From the NCBI GenBank assembly GCA_037952775.1, contig JBANAY010000003.1, forward strand, positions 31,186,001-31,250,000: a stretch of 64,000 nt of DNA, written 5' to 3'. The translations under genes and the position numbers were made by a program. This document shows, piece by piece, positions 55,048 to 64,000 of the stretch. Source of the stretch: Clonostachys chloroleuca. Taxonomy: Eukaryota; Ascomycota; Sordariomycetes; Hypocreales; Bionectriaceae. The number at the start of each line of letters is the position of its first letter. The first letter of the stretch is position 1. The notes under the pieces were generated by a model that did not search any database, was not told where the DNA came from, and was given only the letters and a program-made list of their open reading frames with translations.

Positions 55048-58000
55048 TCATCCATTTCGGCAGTTATCTCGTGAGCAGTCGGCCTCAAGCAGGTTCCCAC
55101 CTGCTATCATCCCTTGTGCTAATTCATCGCTCCACTCATGTAAAGCGGATAAAGCGAACAGAGTATGAGGATGGTTCGTCCCAAGAACTCGCCGCCGTGC
55201 TTCGACACACTTCTGCAGCAAGACCATGGCATCGTTATCTCGGCCTTGATGTTTCCAAGTCATAGCGAGGTTTGCTATACTAGTGAGTGTCTCAGGATGA
55301 TCTACTCCTAGTTTCATCTTGCGAGTCTCCATCACTTGCACCTGTAGCCTCTCTGCCTCTTCCAATCGGCCTTGATAATACCAAGTTGTGGCGAGGTTTG
55401 CTATACTGGTGAGTGTCTCAGGATGATCTACTCCTAGTTTTATCTTGCGAGTCTCTATCACTTGCACCTGTAGCCTCTCTGCCTCTTCCAATCGGCCTTG
55501 ATCATGCCAAGCCGTGGCGAGGTTTGCCATACTGGTGAGTGTCTCAGGATGATCTACTCCTAGTTTCATCTTGCGAGTCTCCATCACTTGCACCTCTAGC
55601 TTCTCTGCCTCTTCCAATCGGCCTTGATCATGCCAAGCCGTGGCGAGGTTTGCCATACTAGTGAGTGTCTCAGGATGATCTACTCCTAGATTCATCTTGC
55701 GAGTCTCCATCACTTGCACCTCTAGCTTCTCTGCCTCTTCCAATCGGCCTTGATTATGCCAAGTCGTGGCGAGGTTTGCCATACTGGTGAGTGTCTCAGG
55801 ATGATCTACTCCTAGATTCATCTTGCGAGTCTCCATCACTTGCACCTGTAGCCTCTCTGCCTCTTCCCACCGGCCCTGAAAGGTATATGTTAATGCGAGG
55901 CTATGCATACTGGCGAGTGTCCGCTGATCTTCTTTGCCCTTCTCCTCTATGAATATAGCCATTGCTTCAACTTGTAACTCTTCTGCTTTGTTCCAGTTGC
56001 CTTGGTAGAAGAAATATGCCCCCATATTAAGCAATAGACGTGCCTTTGCCCTCAGGTCTCCCGATGGCCTCTCAGACCACTGTCTCTTTTCGCTTAGGTC
56101 ATTTGCAATTCCTGCTTCCGTAGTGTTTCGCTCTGTTGAACCTGTTGTCTGTGACGCTGAGGGGGACGAACTCCCTGCCAGACATGTGCCCGTGTCGTCA
56201 TAATAAGTGCATCTATTATTCTCTAGAATAGCATATGCATGGGGAAGAAGTTCTGAACATCTTCCTTGCATCTCGTACGTGTCGCCACATGGGTAAAATG
56301 CAGACACCGTTTTGAGAGCTCTTTGTCCGAACCCAGCGGCTGTGCCTCTAGTAGCAAGCCATTTCCGCGTCACTAGTTGTACGAGCCGGTGCATGTTCAT
56401 GTTTCGGTCTTTGTCCACCGAGATAAAAGAAAAGGCTTTGAGGATGCCCAGGGCCATTTCAATCGCTGCCGTTGTGATGGTAACTGCATCGCTCATTGGC
56501 ATGTGCCTGCAATAATCATGCACAAATTCCTTCGGGATTGCTTGCCAATGAAAGAAGCTCAAGAAAGATAGAAAGTTGCTTGCCAATTCATTTTGCTTAT
56601 TTATTAGTTCGAAAGAGATGATCCATGTTGCTGTGACTGCATGCGCCGTTTCAGAGTCTCTCCCTACTGTCATAAAAGAGTCACTCAGACGGTTTAGCAA
56701 TTCTGAGTCACTCTCATCTAGTAGTTGAATATATTCGTTGATAGGTATGAAATTTCCTCGAATAAATGACGCGGCTTGCGCGAGAGCAAGGGGTATATAT
56801 TCAAGCTTGGACGCGAGCAGATGTGTGTCATGTTCAGAAGGCTGATTATCCTCCAAAATTGCACATAGCAGCAAGTGTGCTTCATTCTTCTCCATATTGC
56901 CGACCTCAATCAAAGACTTTCCTTGGGCCAACTTCAGCCCTACCTGTTTATTTCTGGTGGTGACAAGGATTGATCCATGCCTGCAATCTGGGATATAGCA
57001 CGCAAGGTCGCATTCTTTATGAGAAGGTTCGGTCGTTGTCATCGATAGCGTGTCTTGATGGGATCTGAGGAACACCCCGGTATCATCAGCATTATCAATC
57101 ACCATTAGCCACCGAGTCTTGGAATTTTGCTCGAGCCAATGCCTAACGAGCCGTAACATGTTGACTTTTGGATCGTCGTGCCCCGGAATCATGCAGTCTC
57201 TCGCAATGGAAGCATAAGCCTCATGAAATTGTTCTGCTTTACTGCCGTGTACCCAGAATACTGCAACATCTGGGTAGGTCTCACGGAGCCAATACACATA
57301 TGCCAGTGCAATCTGCGTTTTTCTGTACTAATGTCAGCTTGTGGACTTGAACAAGACTCAGGACAACATACCCAATCCCACCAAGACCATAGAGTGCGAC
57401 TCTTGAGTGTGGCTTGACAGGCCCTTGTGGCTGGCCAACGTGAAGTTGTTGTTGGAGTCTGGCTAGGATATCAGATCTACCAACGAATTCGGGATTCTCA
57501 TTATACGGGACCAAGACTAGGTATTCTTAGTATGTGAATCATCGGTCTTATTTACTTTGCGTGCATACATTGAGCTTGTTTGGATGGATCTGTGGGCGTC
57601 TGACTCTCGGGTCTGCTTGACTGGTCAGCTATACAGACATGAAGACCTCCGTCTCGAACCTGTCCTTACTTCTGCGTCTCCTCAATAGGCATATGAAAGA
57701 ACAATTGTCTGGCATACGCTGCCGCTGCCGCTGCCGCGAATCCTTGCCAGTCATCGTTCTTGTGCGAGTCGCAGTAGTCAGAAATGCCACGAATAACCAG
57801 GCAAGGGAACTCAGTAAGCGCTCCAGCAGCCTCCATCTCAAAGCACAAGAGACTGTACTTCTGCGCTAGGCGATCTCTCTGCCTAGCGTTCTTCAGTACT
57901 ACTTCTCCGGAGGCTATAGTGCCTCGATGCACTACGACAAAAGATTCCTCATCTGCATCTATAGCTCTCTCGATACGCTCCTCTGGGTTACATCCTGCTT

Positions 58001-58631
58001 TATCGCAAGATATCCCCCGTCGCTTGTGCTGATGATGAGGTTTATGGAGGTAATCGGCGGTGTAACCTGGAAACCTGAATCGTCGCAGACCCCGGCGTTC
58101 TGTCTGGATTCTTTGTATATTCTGCCAAACGGGATCATCGTCCACTATTTTCCGTTGCACAGCTAGGTCCTGTGCAGCATTAAGGAGTGCCGCTGGAGGC
58201 GGCATAAGAGAACCAGTGCGCTCAAAATGGCCTCGATTTGCCTTGCCATGATCGTATTGTATGGCTCCAGAGTGTTCGCCAGTCGGCTTGCTCACCACCA
58301 CATGGCCCAGCCGGATCATACCTTCGTCAGTCTCAACCGGCACTCCACCCCCAATGCCAACCAGCAAGCCGTATCTGAGGCGGGGGAAGGTCATCCTCAT
58401 CTGAGTGACAACAGTTGCTGCGGAGCAATTTCCCGGACCGTGGAGGCCGGCGATGACGACGTTGTGCCCATTAATACTTCCAAGGTTATAGATGTTGTTA
58501 TCGGAGGGAGATTGGCCAAGACGCTCGTGCTTTTCGTCAAGCATATGCATCGCCGCAAGCTGTTCGACTTCCAACGGGCAGATCCATCCCACTCGGTAGC
58601 TCTCGGCGCTGAGCTTCTTCAACGTCGGCAT
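55048..58631 (-). CDS. NLR-type protein: PNP_UDP phosphorylase domain, NB-ARC, TPR repeats
   Basis: Fungal STAND protein of the class linked to non-self recognition and heterokaryon incompatibility. Exons 57670-58631, 57569-57612, 57372-57516 and 55048-57322 are all in phase; 1,141 residues. Residues 1-320 form a purine/uridine phosphorylase-like domain (VGWICPLEVEQLAAMHMLDE, LLVGIGGGVP, FEMEAAGAL, RGISDYCDSHKNDDWQGFAA). After the linker VPYNENPEFVGRSDIL comes the NB-ARC domain, with the P-loop GLGGIGKTQIALAY spanning an intron and Walker B WLMVIDNADD. The C-terminus carries kinesin-light-chain-type TPRs of 42 residues; five are nearly identical (TRKMNLGVDHPETLTSMANL type). Every hallmark is intact. 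The N-terminal domain may act on nucleosides when released; this is inferred from the architecture. Confidence 0.92.
55250..55880 (-). repeat. 126-bp tandem repeats in the TPR region of the NLR
   Basis: The DNA word caatcggccttgat recurs at 126-base spacing (near 55364, 55490, 55616, 55742), with a diverged copy near 55868. Each unit encodes one 42-residue TPR. Adjacent units differ by only a few bases, mostly at one or two codons per unit, which points to recent unequal exchange or gene conversion. Copy number may vary between strains. Confidence 0.85.
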
Positions 58632-59592
58632 TATTGATGACGAAGTTACTTCAGTTGGTTAGGATGAAAATTATTGCATGTACATAGACATATGAACAAT
58701 TTTCTGACCAAATATTAACGAAACTCGGGAGAGAAGAGAAAGAGGAGGAGTAAGGATAAGCTGGATGGTTGCCTTGTGCGGCTGAGTTTACAAACCCAGC
58801 CAATAGCGGCTACAGTAACGTCTCGCTATGGCTGGCTGAAACTGCAGTCAGGCGTATTGGGCACAGTCTATAGAGGAAGAGAGTATGTTGGGCGTCATTT
58901 GCATAATACTTGGCACAGGGTCCTTATATTGAGCGCAGTGCCGAGCAGTCTGAAAGTAGAGGATCAGTTTGAGTAGGTATTACACTCTGCGATAAATAGC
59001 AAGGGGTGCATGGCGTACATACAATACACAAATCTCCAGATGCTTCTCTAGATGCCAATCATGAATTTTGCTTACGCTTCTCGTACAGCTTGCATTAATA
59101 AATCTACCTCAGCTGAACGTCGAAATTAATTGATGCACTCAAACATGAAGCCTCGATATTTCAAGTCTACGATTGATATTATCAAGATATTGAGGGCTAC
59201 TAATAGGATTCAAGAAGTTGTATGCAATTAATTATTAATCTATATCAATTTGTATTGTCAATCTATTCTATCTATTGCACAAAATGCTCTACAAATGACT
59301 GTTGTTCAATCTGGTGTCTCGTTTCTTTTGTCACTGGATGCAAAGGTGTGGCGGTGCCAGTTCAGCCACACATGTACATACCCCTAAAGAAATACTCCGT
59401 CATCATCGTCGATCTGGATGTGTGGCATCAACTTGTCAAATATCTGGTCTCAACCATACATTCTGTGCGCAACAAGCGCCATACAACCAGCAACTTGCCA
59501 TTCGGTTCTCCTTTCCTCCTCTTAACATAATTATCGTCAGCATTTACTTTTTCCCAACATCACTTCAACACAACGCCGCGACGCCCCAGAAC
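58632..59592. other. Divergent promoter region of NLR and Sec12
   Basis: About 960 bases between the leftward NLR start and the rightward Sec12 start. AT-rich in the middle (59.1-59.3 kb), with a cytosine/adenine-rich leader (cttcaacacaacgccgcgac) just before the Sec12 ATG. No other gene was recognised. Confidence 0.5.
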
Positions 59593-61593
59593 ATGGCTCC
59601 GCCATTCGAGAGTGCGAGTATCGAGCTCGACTTCCCGCTCTATGCCATCGATTTCGACACGGAGGATTCGAACCGACTTGTGGTAGGCGGAGGAGGCGGC
59701 GCCGGTCGCTCTGGCGTTGGAAACAAGATTGTAATTACTTGAACCTACCATCCGACCGGCGCATGCCAAGGTCGCAAAGCAGCGCAGCTAACAAGCATTG
59801 TCCAGGCGGTTCTAGAAACCACATCGCAAAACGAAATCCAGACGGCCGGCGATATCACACTCTCTCGCGATGAGGACAGCGTAATGTCTCTCGCCCTAGG
59901 CGCTCGCAAGGGCAAGACGACTCACCTCTACGCTGGAGTCAACTCGAGCCCCGAATCCATCGCAAAGGGCACCAATGAGCACCTGCGCACCCTCGCCATT
60001 GAGCTGCCCAAGGCGCGCGAGAAGGCCGCCGGCCCTTCGACAAAGGTCTCGGAGATATCGCGCACGTCGATGTTCACGGACCCGGACGAAAACTCATACC
60101 AGCGCCTTCTGCGCGTTGTCGGACAGCTCGGTGTCGCCTCTACAGCTATGGGCAAGGACCCCCAAATTGGTATTTTCGAGGCAACTGGACCCAATCCCAA
60201 GGTCAAGGGTGTATTTGAGCTGCCCCGGGAAGCTGAGGATCTGGATGTCATTCAAACGGCCGAGAATGAGTATCTAGTTGCGTTTTGCCACAAGTACGAG
60301 CTGCATGTGGTCAAGATCTCCAAGGAGCAGGGCGACCCGGAGCTGGTCTACACGATGCCCGACGACCATGGAGAGAAGCCCATGTTCCGCTCCATCCGCT
60401 TCCTGACGCCCAACTTCATCCTCGCCATCTCGAACTTGCCAAAGAAGAATGGCATCATTATTCAGGGGCTCCGCCTGCCGAAGCCGGGGCACGAAACGGC
60501 TAGGCTCGCGGTCGCGGCAAGGATACCGGGCAAGATCAACGCAACCGCCCTATCTGTGACAAATCTCAGTCCCCCGGCGAACTTGACAACGCCAGTCACC
60601 GAGACGCAGTTCCTTGTAGCCGTCGCTGGAAACGACTCATCCGTCTACGTCTATACGCTGGAGCACATGATTACCGCGCAGCTTCCCCTCCTCGTCAACC
60701 TCTACCCCCTCACCACACTCAAAACCCCCAACAGCGCTGATAACCTCACTGGCCTGGCGTTTTCCACATTCGTCGCTCCAAAGTCGAACCCCCGCCCACA
60801 ATTCGTCAAGCTCGCCAGCATTTCTCTACAGAGCACAGTCTCCGTGTACTCTATCCCCCTGAAGAAATATGTAGACAAGACACCGCGAAATCCAAAGGGG
60901 CCCCCGAGGGCGACGAGATACGTCGTGGCCATGAAGTCACAGACACCTTCGTCTCGCCCAATTATCATCATTATGACGGTCATCGTTCTGCTACTGGCAA
61001 TCATCGGACAGGCCGTCATGGAGGTGTACGGAGGAAGCAAACCCATCTTGCACGCTCACAAGATCCTCCCCTCATGGCACGGCACCCTGCGCACCCCCAG
61101 CCATCAAGCTGCAGCGCTTCTTCAGGAGAGCTTCATCGCCAATCTCGTCGGAGGCAACGAGGAGCTGACTGGAGAGACCCTTATCCTCAGAGACATCTTG
61201 CCAGGCGGCGTTGACGAGGAGGATGAACACAATGATGAAGATGAGCAATACGAGGGCGAGGAGGGTGATTACGAGGGCGAAGAGGATGAGGAGTACAGCG
61301 AAGTTGAGCAGGACGGCGAGGCTGAGAGGAATGGCGAGGCTGAAGAGGACAGCGAGGTTGAGGAGGAGGCTCCCACAGCCGAGGCTCCCACAAACCAGAT
61401 CCGAGTCGACGCCCACCGGGAGGCCGACGACGAGGCCAAACGCTGGGACGAACTGTCCGAAGAACACAAAGAGGCATGGAAAGAGAAGCTGCTAGAAGCC
61501 GGGAAATGGACCCGAGATATGGGCGAGGGGGTCTTCAAGGGCATCTTGTTTGGCGAGCTGGCCGGCGCCGTTGGCCAGGCCTTTGCTGGTTAA
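59593..61593 (+). CDS. SEC12: Sec12, guanine nucleotide exchange factor for Sar1
   Basis: ER membrane protein that loads Sar1 with GTP to start COPII coat assembly. Exons 59593-59730 and 59806-61593 (intron with a GCTAAC branch site) give 641 residues. The N-terminus has the glycine-rich loop VVGGGGGAGRSGVGNKI, the K-loop region that binds potassium in Sec12, and a cytosolic beta-propeller follows (LSRDEDSV, FRSIRFLTPNFILAISNL, QFLVAVAGNDSSVYVYTLEH). A single membrane segment lies at about residues 432-455 (PIIIIMTVIVLLLAIIGQAV). The luminal tail is long and very acidic (Glu/Asp-rich at 61210-61380), then amphipathic to the end. Nothing is broken. Fungal Sec12 luminal tails vary greatly; this one is in the long class. 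Confidence 0.92.
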
Positions 61594-64000
61594 AGCCCTG
61601 GTGGCGGGAGGCGCGCAGGTAATGTAAATGTACAAGTCAACCCCGTATAAAAGCGACAGTCACGATACTTGGTTTCCTATTTAATTAGCTGGGTACAAAC
61701 AGTATCGCCATAATGTATCATAGAAGCATCTGAATTAAACCATCTTCGCACGCATACCACTAGGTCGGATATATCTGCAATCATGACCTGTAATTACGGA
61801 TGCAACTTATTTTCTTGACTTTCTGTTACTTATTGCATGGCTTTTTGTCGGAAGACAAGGTCGATGGTCTGAGTATACCACGTTTTACACTACGTGCTCG
61901 TCCCACTGAGGCCGGCAAGTGATGCTCAAGAACCGACCAGGCAATATCAACATCGTACTACGATTGACAATGTGTACCAAAACAAGACTGATCTCATATG
62001 GAGAAGAGGTGTTAAATCTCGTGATCGAGGCTCGTGATCTGGCGTCGTCATAGATAGTTTCCGGTACAACGTTCAATTTCGCAGCCTGCCTCAACTGCAC
62101 TTCACGCTCAAATCTCCTCACCCGGCGCAACTCAACAGCGACACAAGATCTCATGGCGCGGAATGCACGCAGGTTGCCTGGACTACACCCAAGTCACAAG
62201 CCGCATCGAGACCACCCGACACCCCCTTTCGTGTCTCAGCGGTCGAGATCAACATGTCTCACCCACATTTGCCCAGCTGGCGCGCCGCATACCTGTTCCC
62301 AGGGAGAGAGAAAGAAAAAAAAATGACTGTGCGAGCACCAGGTGGGGTAGCTAATATCATTTCATTGAACAGGAACTATGCTTTCCTTTCTTTTTTTCAC
62401 TCCCCCGATACCTACTATTTGGGGCTGGAGTCGATGTTTGTTAATGGGACGGGACCGGATTCATACGCGGCCGGGCCAAAGTAGGCTTTTAACGAAACCC
62501 CCCAATACCAATGGAAATCTCACACGAATGGGAGATTGCGGGGAAAGGGAGGGGTGGGAAGGGTTCACTCACTTCTTCTTGGTTATCCCTTCCTCCCTCC
62601 CCTCCGCTTTAAGATTAAAATCTTCGACGGGACAACCAAATGCCCCGAACCACATCGCGCTGGACACCGGTTGTGCTGTGTCGAGTGAATGAGCCTGTCT
62701 CACCAGCGGACGGCTATTCCCTCGACCCAAGGCCCCTTATTGCATCTACTTGTGGGGGCAGCTTTCCAGCTCGTACCAGTGCTGCCACTTGTGCTTGGAT
62801 CGTGCGCAGCCTCGTGTCTGAAGATGGGGGGGGCGCGGGTGGCGTGACTCGAAGGGAGAGCGAGTGGGCTACCTCGACGGCGAAAAAGAAAGGTGCAGAG
62901 AGGGGGAGGGAGAGCGTACCAAATTTGCTGTAATTATACTCCGTACTGGTACCCAATTTGGTTATAAGAAGAGTGCGCTATTGCCTGGACAATGCCGACT
63001 TGGGATTCAGGTCATGCCAGCTCTGGGTGTACGTAGTGATAGAACGGATTGGGTCGAAAAAAGACGACTGAAACGAAACTCGAGCGCTCGTTTCATCGTG
63101 GGGCAGATGGAGTTGGGAATTGGGGAACTGACCTCCTTCGTCTTGGGGGCGCGGACCAGGAGCCGCGAATGAAACAGCCCTCAGCAAGGTGGCAGACAAG
63201 AAGTTCTAGAAGCAACTTGGGTGGCCACCCCACTTGGACCATCTGGCTGCATACCTTCGTCATGCTGTGTCGATGAGGTACATGCCATGGAAAATACAAT
63301 TGTGTGGGCAGCAGGAAAAGCAAAGTCGTTCGCCTGATCAGGTGCGCTGTGCAACTTCGCAGTTGGGCACAAATGGTTGCACCGCATGCAAGTGAAGAGG
63401 CTGCACGCGGGTACCAGGAGACAAGGTATCGGTACCTGAGGTACTCATATGCCACGGCAGAGCAGTCGCAGTCAGGTACCGCGCGTCTCCCATCGAGCAG
63501 ACACGCAAGACGCATGTAGGCGACACCTTGCTGAAGTTGGCAGACGTCAATGCTGGGCACAAACCCGGCCCCCAGATGAACCGCAGCACGTAGACTCGAC
63601 GATAGATTGCCAGCCCAACTTCCCAAGCAACATTGAACTGAGGTACCTCACGCCCTACAGAAGAGGTGCGCCTTAGCTGACAGCCCGCCCGCCTTACCTC
63701 GAGAGCTAAAGGCAGGGCCTCTCCTTCCCTGGACCCTTGTGGCTCGCACCAGCCTAAAGTGCGTCCCAGCCCTTTGGGAAGGCACCAAAAGATCACCAGT
63801 CGGTAGTCGCCCGCCACAGCCATGGATGTACCACACAACGGCAAGGGAGGCAGGCCAACAGATTGTCGACCAATTGCCGGTTCCCCTCACAGTCGAGACT
63901 TGGAAATGCGTTAGGTACTCTGGGGCAAAGACCTAGCGCTGCCCATTGGCATCATGCCTTGCATTCGCAGACATTGGTAGCCATGCATCTCCTCCTCCCG
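61594..64000. other. Right end without a recognised gene
   Basis: 2.4 kb. Several open frames of 70-180 codons occur on both strands (e.g. 63093-63626 on the minus strand), but none is protein-like or spliceable. CT-rich tracts (about 62575-62610) and the end (ctcctcctcccg) resemble promoter sequence of a gene beyond the window. GGTACC-containing palindromes cluster at 63410-63650. Confidence 0.45.

Noticed and set aside
63093..63626. 177-codon frame on the minus strand
   Set aside because: No similarity or convincing start. It overlaps equally long random frames on both strands in a GC-rich stretch.
1..64000. tRNA, rRNA, snoRNA or CRISPR arrays
   Set aside because: Scanning by eye for tRNA B-box-like words (GGTTCGA-type) gave only coding coincidences such as 51759 in the reductase gene. 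No regularly spaced short repeats other than the coding TPR repeats were found.

Overview
The window is nuclear DNA of a filamentous ascomycete (Pezizomycotina). Most recognisable genes are split by short GT-AG introns of about 50-100 bases, often with a CTAAC/CTGAC branch site. The gene families are typical of moulds: Zn(II)2Cys6 regulators, a pisatin-demethylase-like P450, a Ure2p-like GST, F-box and ankyrin proteins, an NLR with a nucleoside-phosphorylase head, Sec12 and an Alr/Mnr2-type CorA. No tRNA, rRNA or CRISPR array was recognised. The species cannot be named from the sequence.

Layout, left to right. 1-10 kb: a cutinase-factor-like Zn2Cys6 regulator with an in-frame stop, then a six-exon ankyrin giant with a nucleotidyltransferase-like N-terminus and one frameshift. 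10-13.4 kb: gene-poor. 13.4-16.5 kb: an intronless secreted GH127 beta-L-arabinofuranosidase with a LamG-like insertion, probably of bacterial origin. 16.9-17.4 kb: a small coiled-coil ORF. 18.5-27.7 kb: P450, a D-cysteine desulfhydrase/ACC-deaminase-like enzyme, a Zn2Cys6 regulator, a broken gene of the family often labelled 'GGPP synthetase', and a GST. This could be a small detoxification or catabolic cluster. 28.6-31.3 kb: a CorA-type Mg2+ transporter and a secreted DJ-1/PfpI protein. 33.3-41 kb: an uncharacterised fungal-specific protein, an F-box protein and an F-box/ankyrin protein.

41.7-49.8 kb is the decayed accessory part. It holds a mandelate-racemase-like pseudogene, a multiply broken Zn2Cys6 pseudogene, a short inverted-repeat element, a small secreted six-cysteine protein with a decayed tandem copy, and a hypothetical gene with a shifted frame. 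51-54.8 kb: a stand-alone N-acetyl-gamma-glutamyl-phosphate reductase with its own presequence and an aldehyde dehydrogenase with a one-base deletion. 55-58.6 kb: an NLR (PNP_UDP, NB-ARC, TPR) with near-identical 126-bp repeats. 59.6-61.6 kb: a complete Sec12. 61.6-64 kb: no gene recognised.

The conserved anchors (CorA, Sec12) appear intact. Several accessory genes carry exactly one or two lesions (single-base indels or a stop codon). Only read data can separate true decay from assembly error for the single-base cases; the multiply broken pseudogenes are real decay.
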